A DNA stretch of 47,198 nt from NCBI GenBank assembly GCA_019636875.1, contig JAHBWR010000013.1:1-47198 (forward strand), written 5' to 3'. Shown here in pieces: positions 1 through 10,197 of the stretch; positions within the stretch are counted from its first letter, which is position 1; every line of letters starts with the position of its first letter. The stretch is from Nitrospira sp. (GTDB taxonomy: Bacteria; Nitrospirota; Nitrospiria; Nitrospirales; Nitrospiraceae). A program made the position numbers and the translations under genes. The notes under the pieces were generated by a model. That model was not told the origin of the DNA, did no database searches, and saw nothing but the letters and a program-made list of their open reading frames with translations.

Positions 1-296
1 TTGACCCGGACTTCTGCCCGATGACCGGTTGCGGCCAGGACCCGAATCAGCACATCGGTCGAGACCCCGTGGGTATTCCCATTCGCAATCGCCGTCACCC
101 GCGTTCTCGATGTGCCCGCGCTCTTTGCAATCGCTACATGGGTCAGCCGGCCGGCTTGAATGATTTTGGCCAGGGCGACGGTGAGTTCCGACCGAAATTC
201 CATTTCAGCGGTATCCGCCGCGGACAAACCCAGCGCGTGCCCCAGATCTTCGGCTGATCGAACCGTCACTCGCCTATTGGATCTAGTCGTTGCCAT
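1..296 (-). CDS. HigA-like XRE-family antitoxin, truncated by the window edge
   Basis: The minus strand is open from an ATG at 296 to the left edge (98 codons, no stop). The N-terminal half is hydrophilic. The C-terminal half is a helix-turn-helix around residues 50-95 with the segments VAIAKSAGTSRTRVTAIANG and GVSTDVLIRVLAATGHRAEV, typical of the small COG5606-type antitoxins that pair with Gp49-like toxins. It starts 14 bp inside the end of the upstream toxin gene, so the two are translationally coupled. It should bind and neutralise the toxin and repress the pair. The gene is incomplete only because the window ends. Confidence 0.85.
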   Translation of the reverse strand, partial: MATTRSNRRVTVRSAEDLGHALGLSAADTAEMEFRSELTVALAKIIQAGRLTHVAIAKSAGTSRTRVTAIANGNTHGVSTDVLIRVLAATGHRAEVRV

Positions 297-615
297 CGAT
301 CATCTCCTGTAAACGCCGTTGGCCGAGTGCAAGTTCGTGGGCCGGTGTTTTCTGCGTCTTCTTCTGAAACCCATGAAACACCAGAATCGTGTCGGCCAGT
401 TTCACAAAGTAGAATACTCGCACCGTCGTTGTCGCGCTTCGCACTCTGAGCTCATACGCTCCTGTTGCGACTGAAGGCATTGGTCTGCTGAGTGGGAGCC
501 CAATGCTGATGCCTTTCTGCAGATCCCGCAGCGCCTCACCGATTTCCCGCTTGAGCACCCGCGACTGGTCACGGATAAATGCCAGGGCTTTCGGGTGAAA
601 GGTGATCGACTTCAC
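283..615 (-). CDS. HigB/RelE-type toxin (phage Gp49-like family)
   Basis: About 110 residues, the usual length of Gp49-like (COG4679) toxins of the RelE/HigB superfamily, which cleave mRNA at the ribosome. It begins VKSITFHPKAL and has a basic central helix (RVLKREIGEALRDLQKG) and a beta-rich core (YELRVRSATTTVRVFYFV) followed by FHGFQKKTQKTP, the conserved FxKK region of the family. I chose the GTG at 615; the frame extends to a TTG at 633 but the family normally starts at the (M/V)KSI segment. Toxin precedes antitoxin, the HigBA order. The pair looks intact on the toxin side. Confidence 0.85.
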   Translation of the reverse strand: MKSITFHPKALAFIRDQSRVLKREIGEALRDLQKGISIGLPLSRPMPSVATGAYELRVRSATTTVRVFYFVKLADTILVFHGFQKKTQKTPAHELALGQRRLQEMIDGND

Positions 616-625
616 CTGCGGAGTA

Positions 626-643
626 TGTCTCAAAATTAGGACA
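626..643. promoter_or_regulatory. imperfect dyad, possible toxin-antitoxin operator
   Basis: The 18 bases TGTCTCAAAATTAGGACA form an imperfect inverted repeat (outer TGTC/GACA exact, inner positions partly matching) just upstream of the toxin start. Such a dyad is where an autoregulating XRE antitoxin would be expected to bind. The rest of the gap up to 813 shows no convincing gene. It could instead be a scar of an old insertion. Confidence 0.3.
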
Positions 644-813
644 TTGGCAAGAGGGTGGCGCCACGATTTGGTGGAGTTGCCATTAAATGGAAGGCGCGGG
701 TTGTAAAACGGGGACAGGCATAGTAAATGAACGCAAGCTCTCTAAAATGCTCTCGCAGTACTAGCCGACGGTAGGTACAGTCACCAAGCTTACCGATAGA
801 ACGCGCCTCCCTC

Positions 814-1896
814 TCAGCTGAACTGATCCCACGTATCACACTGCTTGATCGACCAGAACACGGCTTCCTTGAGTTTCTTGAGCGTCACGTTGTCGGGATC
901 GCGAATGGCCTGGAGTTTCCTGTCCAAACCGTAGAGCGGTTCAATCGATCGCTTATCCGGGATCTTGCCGAGCGACCAGGCGACTTCGGTCAAGACGGTC
1001 CAATCCGTCTTTGGGTCTTGGAGCTTGGCCAACAAAGGCGGGACTACCGAGGCATCGCCCGCAATGCCTCCGATCTGTCCCAAGCTTTTGGCCGCGGCGG
1101 CCTGGATTTCCAGTTGAGGAGAGGCGTTCATCATCTCGACAAGCAGGGGAATCCCGTCTTTGCCGAGGTTTCCGATGGCAGCGAGCGCCTGCTTGGCAAG
1201 ATCTCGGTCCTTCAGCACTTCCTTCAATTTCGGAAAGGCTTCGTCCGCTTGCATCTCTCCCAGCAGCGACATGATCTTGAGTTTGCCCGACTGGCTGGTC
1301 TCCGGGGAGTCGAGTAACGTGAGGAGCCGATCCGAGTGGCCCCACTCTGCCGCGAGGAGCAGAGGGAATTCATACTTCTCGAGCGCCTCCTGCAGCTTGG
1401 TCATGGCATACCTACCAGGGTCTGCGACTTGGGCGGCCTGTGCGGCGGCAACGGCATCCTCAAACTCTGTGCGTACTTCCTTCTGCCACTTGATCTTCAT
1501 GCCCCCAAGCAGATAGGTGAGTTGGCAGGCGGGGCCTTTCCAAAGCCGCGACGGGGCGTCGGGCAGGTCGGCATCTCCCCCAGTGGCGGTGGTGCCCTCC
1601 CAGGTTTTGCGCTGCTCACATTTCACACGAAAGACGACATCATGCGGGGTGGCGTGGTCCAGCACTGGGGCATAGCCGACTCGGCTCAGGCGCTGAACGA
1701 TGGTCCCGGCTAAGGCGTCGGGAGGCACACTGCCTTTGTCTGTGAGGGCGATCACTTCGACCAAAATCGTCTGTATCTTCTCCAACTGTGCCCGCTGCTC
1801 AGGGGTAAAGTATTCTCGATAGGCCAGCGCGTCGCTGTGAAACAGGCTGAGCAACAAGAAAACCACCAGGGTGGGTATGGCAACTCGACGGTGCAT
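814..1896 (-). CDS. secreted HEAT-repeat protein
   Basis: About 360 residues from the ATG at 1896, chosen because GGAGG lies 7 bases upstream and the protein then begins with a clean signal peptide (MHRRVAIPTLVVFLLLSLF, cleavage near SDALA). A longer upstream frame exists but lacks these. The middle is mixed alpha/beta; the C-terminal half (roughly residues 200-340) holds HEAT/PBS-type helical repeats with recurring phrases such as AFPKLKEVLKDRDLAKQALAA, IQAAAAKSLGQIGG and VLTEVAWSLGKIPD. HEAT repeats bind proteins; it probably works as a periplasmic scaffold. No enzyme motif is seen. It is transcribed away from the atp genes. Confidence 0.75.
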   Translation of the reverse strand: MHRRVAIPTLVVFLLLSLFHSDALAYREYFTPEQRAQLEKIQTILVEVIALTDKGSVPPDALAGTIVQRLSRVGYAPVLDHATPHDVVFRVKCEQRKTWEGTTATGGDADLPDAPSRLWKGPACQLTYLLGGMKIKWQKEVRTEFEDAVAAAQAAQVADPGRYAMTKLQEALEKYEFPLLLAAEWGHSDRLLTLLDSPETSQSGKLKIMSLLGEMQADEAFPKLKEVLKDRDLAKQALAAIGNLGKDGIPLLVEMMNASPQLEIQAAAAKSLGQIGGIAGDASVVPPLLAKLQDPKTDWTVLTEVAWSLGKIPDKRSIEPLYGLDRKLQAIRDPDNVTLKKLKEAVFWSIKQCDTWDQFS

Positions 1897-2040
1897 GGCC
1901 AACCTCCATTGCCCCTCTTCAGGTGATCCGGATACAAGCGCCACTCTAGGGCATCCCTTTGTTGATGAACCGCTCAAAATTCAGTATACACCGCTCAGTT
2001 TCTATGAGAACTCGACAGGCCAGTATCCATCGGCATCATA

Positions 2041-2070
2041 TTGACAGTTTAAGGGTGCCAATGCTAATTT
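2041..2070 (+). promoter_or_regulatory. sigma-70-like promoter of the atp operon
   Basis: A perfect TTGACA at 2041-2046 is followed after 18 bases by TAATTT at 2065-2070, preceded by TG one base earlier (extended -10). It lies about 70 bp upstream of atpH in the only sizeable gap before the cluster and is the most consensus-like promoter in the window. Confidence 0.6.
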
Positions 2071-2140
2071 CGCGAGCTCTACTTCGTGACTCACACGAAA
2101 CTTTCGGGTCTGCCCAAATAACAAGAGTGAGTAGGGAACA

Positions 2141-2680
2141 GTGATTAAGACAACAGTTGCGCGACGTTACGCACAGGCTCTCTTCGAGCTTCTGGATCAA
2201 TCAAACATCGAAGTGACAAGGGGAACGCTCGACGGCATTAGTCAGGCCATGACGGAATCGGACCAACTGCGTCACGTCGTGGCTTCGCCGGCCTTCGGGG
2301 TGGAGGAAAAGATCGCCGTTCTCACTGCGATTGGAGACAAACTCGGCTGCCCTTCCACCGGCAAAGCCTTTTTGGGCCAATTGGTGAAGAAAAACCGGAT
2401 AGGGTTTCTGCCGGAAATCGCTCATGCCTTCGGCAAGCTTGTTGACCAAGCCAAGGGGACGCAACCGGTGACGGTTTCCTCTGCTGCGCCCCTTCCTCAA
2501 ACAGAACAAGATCGTATTAAAGTGCGGCTACGCGAAACGCTGAAACGCGAAGTGGATGTGACGTTTCAGACCGATGCCAATCATCTCGCCGGCTTGCAGA
2601 TCTCAATCGGCAGCACGGTGGTCGATAGCACGGTCCGAGGCCGCTTGCGAGATTTGCAGGTTGCGTTGACGCGAGAATAA
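2141..2680 (+). CDS. atpH: F1Fo ATP synthase subunit delta
   Basis: 179 residues, normal for AtpH (OSCP). It opens with TVARRYAQALFELL, the conserved N-terminal helix, and ends with the beta/alpha C-terminal domain including LAGLQISIGSTVVDSTVRGR, a family hallmark (G.....G....D.S..G.L). Delta sits on top of the F1 head and ties it to the peripheral b-stalk. Start is GTG at 2141 with AGGGA five bases upstream. It is the first gene of delta-alpha-gamma-beta-epsilon; only 9 bases separate it from atpA. The Fo genes (a, c, b) that normally precede it are not here. Confidence 0.97.
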   Translation: MIKTTVARRYAQALFELLDQSNIEVTRGTLDGISQAMTESDQLRHVVASPAFGVEEKIAVLTAIGDKLGCPSTGKAFLGQLVKKNRIGFLPEIAHAFGKLVDQAKGTQPVTVSSAAPLPQTEQDRIKVRLRETLKREVDVTFQTDANHLAGLQISIGSTVVDSTVRGRLRDLQVALTRE

Positions 2681-2689
2681 GGAGTTGTC

Positions 2690-4207
2690 ATGCAGATTAG
2701 GGCGGAAGAAATCAGTGCGATTATCAAAGAAAAGATCAAGGGGTTCGACAAGCAAGTCGACGTGAAAGAAACGGGTTCCGTCATCCAAGTCGGGGACGGG
2801 ATCGCCAAGGTGTATGGATTGGACGGGGCCATGGCCGGCGAAATGCTCGAATTTCCCGGTGGGCTCTACGGCATCGCGCTCAACCTTGAAGAAGATAACG
2901 TCGGCGCCGTGTTGATGGGCGATGATGTCGGAATCAAGGAAGGGGATCCCGTTAAACGAACCGGTCGCATCGCGGAAATTCCGGTCGGTGAAGCACTGGT
3001 CGGCCGCGTCGTGAACGCCATCGGTCAGCCGATCGACGGGAAGGGACCGATCACGTCACCCCATTCCTCTCGTATTGAAGTCGTGGCACCGGGTGTGAAC
3101 ACTCGCCAATCCGTTCGTGAACCCTTGCAAACGGGTATCAAGGCCATCGATGCCATGATTCCGATCGGTCGTGGCCAACGCGAATTGATCATCGGTGACC
3201 GCCAGACCGGTAAGACCGCCATTGCGGTTGACACCATCATCAATCAAAAAGGACTTGGCGTCTTCTGCATCTATGTCGCGGTCGGGCAAAAGCGGTCGAC
3301 GGTCGCACGTGTCGTCAAGACACTGGAGGAAAACCATGCCATGGAATACAGCATGGTGGTGTCGGCCAGTGCCAGTGATCCAGCGCCGATGCAGTTCCTC
3401 GCTCCCTTCGCCGGTGCCGCTATCGGCGAGTATTTCCGCGACAACGGCAAGCATGCGTTAATCGTATACGACGATCTGTCCAAGCATGCGGTGGCCTATC
3501 GTCAGCTCTCGCTCCTACTTCGCCGTCCGCCTGGACGCGAAGCCTATCCGGGCGACGTGTTTTACCTGCACTCCCGCCTGCTTGAGCGAGCCGCGAAACT
3601 AAGCGACAAGCTGGGTGGAGGCAGTCTGACCGCGCTTCCGATCATTGAGACGCAAGCCGGTGACGTGTCGGCCTACATTCCGACGAACGTCATCTCGATT
3701 ACTGATGGACAGATCTACTTGGGAAGCGATCTCTTTTATTCGGGAATTCGGCCCGCGATCAACGTCGGCCTCTCGGTCTCACGTGTCGGCGGATCCGCAC
3801 AAATCAAGACGATGAAGCAAGTTGCCGGTACGCTCCGGCTCGACCTTGCTCAGTATCGTGAAATGGCGGCCTTCGCTCAATTCGGCAGCGAACTAGACAA
3901 GGCCACGCAGATGCAGCTGGCGCGCGGTGTTCGCATGGTCGAATTGCTCAAACAGGGCCAGTACAAGCCGATGCCGGTGGCGGACCAGGTGCTCTCTATT
4001 TACGCGGGCACCCAGGGTTACTTGGATGACGTGGCGGTCGATAAGGTTCAACAGTTTGAGGCGGATCTGCTTCACTATATTCAGCAGAACCATCCGGAGT
4101 TGAAGAAGGAAGTGACGACCATCGGGAAGATCGACGATAAGATCGGCGGTCGTTTGAAAGAAATTATCACTACGTTCAAGCAGAAGATGGGGTACGGGGG
4201 GAAGTAG
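2690..4207 (+). CDS. atpA: F1Fo ATP synthase subunit alpha
   Basis: 505 residues, full length. Order: N-terminal beta-barrel (1-95), nucleotide-binding domain with Walker A GDRQTGKT at 169-176, the segment [15 protein letters not shown], the arginine-finger region VSRVGG near 365, and the helical C-terminal domain. Alpha subunits carry the non-catalytic nucleotide sites and supply the arginine finger to the catalytic beta site. The Shine-Dalgarno AAGGAG lies 5 bases before the ATG. No missing key residue was noticed. Confidence 0.99.
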   Translation: MQIRAEEISAIIKEKIKGFDKQVDVKETGSVIQVGDGIAKVYGLDGAMAGEMLEFPGGLYGIALNLEEDNVGAVLMGDDVGIKEGDPVKRTGRIAEIPVGEALVGRVVNAIGQPIDGKGPITSPHSSRIEVVAPGVNTRQSVREPLQTGIKAIDAMIPIGRGQRELIIGDRQTGKTAIAVDTIINQKGLGVFCIYVAVGQKRSTVARVVKTLEENHAMEYSMVVSASASDPAPMQFLAPFAGAAIGEYFRDNGKHALIVYDDLSKHAVAYRQLSLLLRRPPGREAYPGDVFYLHSRLLERAAKLSDKLGGGSLTALPIIETQAGDVSAYIPTNVISITDGQIYLGSDLFYSGIRPAINVGLSVSRVGGSAQIKTMKQVAGTLRLDLAQYREMAAFAQFGSELDKATQMQLARGVRMVELLKQGQYKPMPVADQVLSIYAGTQGYLDDVAVDKVQQFEADLLHYIQQNHPELKKEVTTIGKIDDKIGGRLKEIITTFKQKMGYGGK

Positions 4208-4282
4208 CGACGAACTGATAGCGGTCTTTTCCGAAGCGCTGCAACCCACAGTACGAACGACGAATAACGAGATACGAAGCAC

Positions 4283-5161
4283 ATGCCAAGCCTTCAATCA
4301 CTACGCCGGAAAATTTCGGCGTTCAAAAATACGCAGAAAATAACCAAGGCCATGAAGATGGTGGCAGCGGCGAAGCTGAAACGGTCCCAGGACCGCATTC
4401 TGGCCGCGCGCCCCTATGCGCACAAGATGCGCGGGGTGTTGAGCAATCTCAGTCAACGGGTGAACCGTTCCTCTCATCCGCTCTTACAGAAACGCGAGGG
4501 GAAGAAGATCGAGGTGCTCGTTATCACCAGCGATCGTGGCTTATGCGGTGGGTTTAACGGCAACATCATCCGCAAGAGTTCGGAGTTCGTCCGGCAATGC
4601 GAGGCGCGAGGGCTCCACGTTAACCTCAGCCTGGTTGGTCGTAAAAGTCGGGATTATTTTCGGCGCCGCGCCTGGCCGATTCGTCAGGAATGGACTGGGA
4701 TCTTCGATAAGCTGAGTTTCGAGCATGCACTCGACATCGGAGCCGATTTGACGGATCACTTTGTGAAGGGGACATTCGACGAATTGTATGTCGTCTACAA
4801 TGAGTTCAAATCGGCGATTCAGCAGCGCGTCATCGTCGAAAAACTGTTTCCGATCGACGCGCAGGAAGAATTCAGTTCAGCTCCTAGTGAAGGCTTGAGC
4901 GGCGGGAGCTATCTGTATGAACCTGATGAGGCTGCTCTGCTAAGCGAGCTGATTCCAAAACATTTTCAAGTCCAGACGTACAGAATTTTACTGGAATCCG
5001 CCGCCGCGGAACATGGTGCCCGTATGGCTGCCATGGATGGAGCGACGCGCAATGCTGGGCAACTGATCAAGAAAGTCACGCTGTATTACAATAAGACCAG
5101 ACAAGCAGCGATTACAAAAGAACTGATGGATATCGTCGGCGGTGCCGAGGCACTGAAATAG
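4283..5161 (+). CDS. atpG: F1Fo ATP synthase subunit gamma
   Basis: 292 residues, the usual length. The N-terminal helix SLRRKISAFKNTQKITKAMK and the C-terminal helix with RMAAMDGATRNAGQLI and YNKTRQAAITKELMDIVGGA are the two strands of the rotating coiled coil. The central part has the conserved ITSDRGLCGGFN. Gamma is the rotor shaft that couples Fo rotation to the three beta sites. It follows atpA after 75 bases; its own Shine-Dalgarno is weak, whereas atpD downstream has a strong one. Confidence 0.98.
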   Translation: MPSLQSLRRKISAFKNTQKITKAMKMVAAAKLKRSQDRILAARPYAHKMRGVLSNLSQRVNRSSHPLLQKREGKKIEVLVITSDRGLCGGFNGNIIRKSSEFVRQCEARGLHVNLSLVGRKSRDYFRRRAWPIRQEWTGIFDKLSFEHALDIGADLTDHFVKGTFDELYVVYNEFKSAIQQRVIVEKLFPIDAQEEFSSAPSEGLSGGSYLYEPDEAALLSELIPKHFQVQTYRILLESAAAEHGARMAAMDGATRNAGQLIKKVTLYYNKTRQAAITKELMDIVGGAEALK

Positions 5162-6637
<1,476 letters not shown>

Positions 6638-6653
6638 GAGGCGGATGGACCGA

Positions 6654-6721
6654 GCGTCCTCCTTGCTCGCGCAACGCGCGGTCTCGGAAGACCCTCGTTG
6701 CATGCGCGCAGTGGAGGACGC
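6654..6721 (+). promoter_or_regulatory. three-tier hairpin between atpD and atpC
   Basis: Three nested stems can be read directly. Outer arms GCGTCCTCC (6654-6662) and GGAGGACGC (6713-6721) pair over 9 bp. Middle arms GCAACG (6671-6676) and CGTTGC (6696-6701) pair over 6 bp. The apical stem is GGTCT-CGGA-AGACC (6680-6693). No T-run follows, so it is not a classical terminator. It could lower read-through, stabilise the upstream mRNA, or set the amount of epsilon subunit (one per enzyme against three alpha and three beta). The role is inference; the structure is visible. Confidence 0.7.
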
Positions 6722-6767
6722 ACCGTTTCATCGCTTCTTGTTGAGACGGGGATGAAGGAAGAGGGAA

Positions 6768-7190
6768 ATGCCAGGGACAATTCTGTTAGAAGTTGTGACA
6801 CCTGAAAAATTGTTGCTGAGTCAACAGGTCGATGAAGTCATCGCCCCAGGATCGGAAGGGGAGTTCGGTGTGCTCCCGGGGCATTGCCATTTCCTGTCGA
6901 CCCTCCGCATCGGCGAACTTCGCTACCGCATCGGCGATCAGACGAATTCGATGGCCGTTCTCTGGGGGTTTGCCGAAGTGACGCCGACGAAAGTTACCGT
7001 GATGGCAGAGGTTGCGGAAAAGGCCGAAGACATTGATGTCGAGCGAGCGACAGCCAAGGTAGCTGAGGCAGAACGACGGCTCCAGGCGGGAGGCTTACCC
7101 TCGGAAGTGAAGGAAGCGCAGATCAGCCTCGAAAAGGCTCGCCTGCGAAAAAAAATCGCCGAACGTGCTAGAAAAACCAGCCACGTCTGA
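6768..7190 (+). CDS. atpC: F1Fo ATP synthase subunit epsilon
   Basis: 140 residues, normal length. The N-terminal beta-sandwich shows LLEVVTPEKLLLSQQVDEVI, APGSEGEFGVLPGHCHFLSTL and the C-terminal part is two helices (ATAKVAEAERRL and ISLEKARLRKKIAERA). Epsilon attaches gamma to the c-ring and its C-terminal helices can inhibit ATP hydrolysis. The Shine-Dalgarno GAAGGAAGAGG lies just before the ATG. Last gene of the cluster. Confidence 0.97.
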   Translation: MPGTILLEVVTPEKLLLSQQVDEVIAPGSEGEFGVLPGHCHFLSTLRIGELRYRIGDQTNSMAVLWGFAEVTPTKVTVMAEVAEKAEDIDVERATAKVAEAERRLQAGGLPSEVKEAQISLEKARLRKKIAERARKTSHV

Positions 7191-7253
7191 TAGACCCATT
7201 CCAAATAGATCAATTCTCGGGCAGCTTTCCCTAATCTTTTCTGCGAGATACCC

Positions 7254-7269
7254 ATCGTGGCTCCACGAT
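7254..7269. terminator. weak hairpin after the atp cluster
   Basis: ATCGTGG and CCACGAT form 7-bp arms separated by only two bases (effective loop of four or more). It sits between atpC and the rluD-like gene. There is no T-run, so a factor-independent terminator is only a possibility. Confidence 0.25.
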
Positions 7270-7324
7270 TCTGGATCCCTCTATCCCTTGGAAAAACAAG
7301 GTATTATGCAGTAGCCTAGCCTCC

Positions 7325-8314
7325 ATGATCACCGAGTTCATCGTCACCTCTGGCGAACAGCCTAAGCGTCTAGATGTCTTCCTCGTGAACAGGGAACGGG
7401 ATGTCTCGCGGTCAGCGATCCAGCGCCTGATCGAGTTGGGTCGGATCAGACTCAACGACCAGGTTGTGAAGCCCAGCCAGAAGATCAAGCCCGGTGATCG
7501 GATTACCATGGATGTGCCGAAGCCGGAGCCGCTCTCAATACGGGGCGAGGCCATTCCTCTCGATATTCTCTTCGAAGACGACTCCCTGCTGATCTTGAAC
7601 AAACCCCCGGGGATTGTGGTCCACCCTGCTCCGGGAAACTGGTCCGGTACGCTCGTGAACGCCCTTCTTCATCACTTCCAAACTTCAGGTGGAACCATGT
7701 CCACCATCGGCGGCAAGGAGCGACCCGGACTTGTTCATCGACTCGACAAGGAAACTTCCGGTATCATGGTTATCACGAAAACCGATGTAGCCCATCGGGC
7801 CCTCGCTGCACAATTCAAGCTCCATACCATCACGCGGGTGTACGAGGCTCTGGTCTGGGGAGTTCCGAAGAAAGGCCGAGGACTCATTGACTTGGCTATT
7901 GGTCGGGATACCAAAGACCGGAAGAAGTTTTCAGCGAGAACGACGAGTCCGAAACAATCGTCAACGGAGTATGTGGTGGAGAGGCGATATGGCAAAGTGG
8001 CCTCGCATGTGTTGTTGTACCCCCGTACCGGACGAACGCATCAGCTTCGGGTTCATCTCACAGCTCTCGGCCATCCCATTTTGGGGGATCACACCTATGG
8101 AGGGAGACGGGTGTGTACGATCGAAGAGCTCGCGATTCCCCGTGTGATGCTCCACGCCAGGACCCTGGGGTTTACTCATCCTCATACGGGCAGGCTGGAG
8201 GAATTCACACGACCGGCCCCGGCTGATATGGAGCTGGTGATGTCGGGACTCGAACAACACATCATCCCAAGGGAAGTCGAATTACCAACGAGATCTCACC
8301 CTGCACGCTGCTGA
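7325..8314 (+). CDS. rluD: RluD-type 23S rRNA pseudouridine synthase
   Basis: 329 residues. An N-terminal S4 RNA-binding domain (about 13-65, with RLDVFLVNRERDVSRSAIQR) precedes the RluA-family catalytic domain. The catalytic aspartate is D141 in HRLDKETSG; NKPPGIVVHPAPG and GRTHQLRVHLTALGHPILGD are further family signatures. Such enzymes isomerise uridines in large-subunit rRNA; RluD acts on helix 69. The S4 domain fits RluD or RluC-like members, so the precise target positions are not certain. ATG at 7325. Its stop is 6 bases from the next gene. Confidence 0.88.
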   Translation: MITEFIVTSGEQPKRLDVFLVNRERDVSRSAIQRLIELGRIRLNDQVVKPSQKIKPGDRITMDVPKPEPLSIRGEAIPLDILFEDDSLLILNKPPGIVVHPAPGNWSGTLVNALLHHFQTSGGTMSTIGGKERPGLVHRLDKETSGIMVITKTDVAHRALAAQFKLHTITRVYEALVWGVPKKGRGLIDLAIGRDTKDRKKFSARTTSPKQSSTEYVVERRYGKVASHVLLYPRTGRTHQLRVHLTALGHPILGDHTYGGRRVCTIEELAIPRVMLHARTLGFTHPHTGRLEEFTRPAPADMELVMSGLEQHIIPREVELPTRSHPARC

Positions 8315-8320
8315 GTAGAT

Positions 8321-8734
8321 ATGTCGACCGCTGAGCTTCTCGATATCATAGGAGGGTTAACGTCACTCATTAAGACCTACGCAGCCAAGCTGCCGGCTGT
8401 CGTGCACTTGACCGCCGTACCCTCCGGGGTGAAACCCTCTCCGGAGATGATCGATCACTATGAAACCGTCGTCTCTCGCGCACGGACTCAGAGCGCGGGG
8501 ACCCCGTTCAAGGGGCTGAACGAATCATTCGTCACATCACTCGAAGCATTTGAGATTGGCCATCTCCTTGGTGCCATTCAACCACTTCTCTCGGTACTGG
8601 ATCATGTCGAGCGGATGCAATCTGAAAAAGAGATAGAGGTCGGGCGGGTCGATGAACAACGAATAAAAGAGTACCGCACCGCATTGCGCAAGGTTCTTCC
8701 GGGAAATCGCCCAGAATTGGATAACCCAACCTAA
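8321..8734 (+). CDS. conserved-looking helical protein of unknown function
   Basis: 137 residues, not recognised. It is predicted mostly helical, with no signal peptide, membrane segment or cysteine, and has a charged C-terminus (VERMQSEKEIEVGRVDEQRIKEYRTAL). It begins 6 bases after the rluD-like gene and is probably co-transcribed with it. Codon use looks like that of its neighbours, so it is likely a real cytoplasmic protein. No function can be assigned. Confidence 0.65.
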   Translation: MSTAELLDIIGGLTSLIKTYAAKLPAVVHLTAVPSGVKPSPEMIDHYETVVSRARTQSAGTPFKGLNESFVTSLEAFEIGHLLGAIQPLLSVLDHVERMQSEKEIEVGRVDEQRIKEYRTALRKVLPGNRPELDNPT

Positions 8735-8837
8735 AGCATCCCCTGACCCCCTTCCAGGCGTCGGGTAGCGAGACCAGCTAACGGTGGCGGGTGCCGCGAA
8801 TCGGACGAGAACCGAAAGGTGGCGTCGATCGGGGACC

Positions 8838-9017
8838 TTAATGCCCCATCTTAGGCCCTAATGCATTCGTTCCGGTCGTGACGAGTTTAAATCGTACAAC
8901 GGCGGCACAATGTGGGCATTTGGCTCTGACGGTCTCATCGTCAAGGATCTCATACTCATCAGGTTTGAGCCACATGAGTTGAAAGCATTTCGAGCAGCTA
9001 CGGACTTGCGTTGACAT
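8838..9017 (-). CDS. small zinc-ribbon protein
   Basis: 59 residues from the ATG at 9017, chosen over an upstream start because GAGGAAA lies right before it. Two CxxC pairs (SCSKCFQLMW near 8-17 and AKCPHCAAVVRF near 40-51) make a compact zinc ribbon; the phrase LKPDEYEILDDETVRAKCPHC lies between. Small ribbons like this often bind nucleic acid or serve as adaptors. It is divergent from the GNAT gene with a 49-bp shared upstream region. Confidence 0.6.
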   Translation of the reverse strand: MSTQVRSCSKCFQLMWLKPDEYEILDDETVRAKCPHCAAVVRFKLVTTGTNALGPKMGH

Positions 9018-9066
9018 ACATTTCCTCGTACACTCCAAGAAAATTTGAGAAATACTCTAATATAAG

Positions 9067-9498
9067 ATGCCGTCTACCCTCAAGTCCGTGGTTACCTATT
9101 CCCATCGGAGCCCGCCCGAAGCCTCTCAGCTCTTACGCTTGTTCCATCAGGCTCCGTGGGCCAGGCAGCGGTCCCTTAAAGACGCCAAGGAGATGCTCCA
9201 ACATACCGATCTGACGCTATGCGCTTGGGACGGTGACCAGCTTGTCGGGTTTGGGAGAGTCCTCACGGACTTTGTCTACCGTGCAACGATCTGGGACGTC
9301 ATCGTCGATCAGGCCTATCAGGGACAAGGAATTGGAACAGAAATCGTGAAGCGCATTCTCAACCACCCACGGTTGAGTCGGGTAGAGCTTGTGTGGCTTT
9401 GTACGAGACGGCCAGGATTTTATGAAAGACTGGGTTTCACGTCCAAAGAACAGACCGGGATGGTCTGGAGTCGAACGAAAGAGAGCCGAAAGGAGTAA
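9067..9498 (+). CDS. GNAT-family N-acetyltransferase
   Basis: 143 residues, typical for a single GNAT domain. Motif A is plain: IWDVIVDQAYQGQGIGTEIV, with Q-G-Q-G-I-G as the acetyl-CoA pyrophosphate loop at about 93-98. Motif B ends in RRPGFYERLGF. Such enzymes move an acetyl group from acetyl-CoA to an amine; the acceptor cannot be told. The closest style is the small YjgM/PA4866-like group that acts on amino acids or drugs, but this is a guess. Confidence 0.85.
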   Translation: MPSTLKSVVTYSHRSPPEASQLLRLFHQAPWARQRSLKDAKEMLQHTDLTLCAWDGDQLVGFGRVLTDFVYRATIWDVIVDQAYQGQGIGTEIVKRILNHPRLSRVELVWLCTRRPGFYERLGFTSKEQTGMVWSRTKESRKE

Positions 9499-9567
9499 GC
9501 CGCGGAATCAAGCCGCCCCCTTTCACGCCAACGAAAAAGTCATGGGCAACCGAAAATCCAAGACAGG

Positions 9568-10197
9568 TCAGAAGTAAATCTTTCCTCCGAAGAGGAAGGC
9601 GAAGGAGGACGCATTCCAGTCATCATTCCGCCCACCAGTGCCGGTCGTATGGCCATCATTTCGCTTATAGGCCCATTCCACATTGAGGGCGAACTGTTCA
9701 CTCAATCGATAGTCAGCTCCCCAGCCTAATCGCCACGCAAAGGTATTACTGGGGCTAATACGAATCGCCGTGTTCTCCCCGAAGCTATTGATGTTAACGC
9801 CGAAACTCATGTTTACGTATGGGGTGATTCGGTCAAACTTCACAGGACGCAGTTCCATCGTAGGAAGGACTGAGACCGTATCTTGATGGCCAAGATCCAT
9901 ATCAGGCCGTTCCAAGCTGACACCATGTCGTTCCCACTCCACCATGAGTCCCACTAAAAACCAGCGGTTCAGACTGTACAAGCCTTGAAAGTTTACGATA
10001 GGACCGATCGAGGTTGATGTATTGTCGGAAAGTTGTTGTGTAACAGGGGAAAATCCCACACGAGTCCCCAGAATCCACTTGCCCGGTTCAGTTCCACCAA
10101 ATTCTTCAGCCCAAGAAGCCTGTAACGGCATGCCAACCATGGAGATCAGAGCAAGCAGCAATACAAATAGCCTGGTTGTGAGCGTCAGCGGTCGCAT
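9568..10197 (-). CDS. outer-membrane beta-barrel protein, paralogue 1
   Basis: 209 residues with a signal peptide (hydrophobic 8-24, cleavage near QASWA). The mature part alternates polar and hydrophobic residues as in an eight-stranded barrel and ends in a terminal phenylalanine (GGKIYF), the usual outer-membrane insertion signal. It is clearly homologous to the neighbouring gene at 10506: both share GP(I/L)(V/I)NFQG, NRWF, EW(E/Q)RHGV, TVS(V/I)LP, GVN(I/V)N and FAWR. GAGAGGAG precedes the start. Function unknown; OmpW/OmpA-barrel style. Confidence 0.8.
   Translation of the reverse strand: MRPLTLTTRLFVLLLALISMVGMPLQASWAEEFGGTEPGKWILGTRVGFSPVTQQLSDNTSTSIGPIVNFQGLYSLNRWFLVGLMVEWERHGVSLERPDMDLGHQDTVSVLPTMELRPVKFDRITPYVNMSFGVNINSFGENTAIRISPSNTFAWRLGWGADYRLSEQFALNVEWAYKRNDGHTTGTGGRNDDWNASSFAFLFGGKIYF

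Noticed and set aside
21..257. Plus-strand open frame of 78 codons at the left edge
   Set aside because: It lies fully opposite the antitoxin gene, has an arginine/proline-rich noise composition and no ribosome site.
636..839. Minus-strand frame of 67 codons between toxin and HEAT protein
   Set aside because: No ribosome site, no motif, and it overlaps the end of the HEAT gene; may be a decayed remnant but nothing supports a gene.
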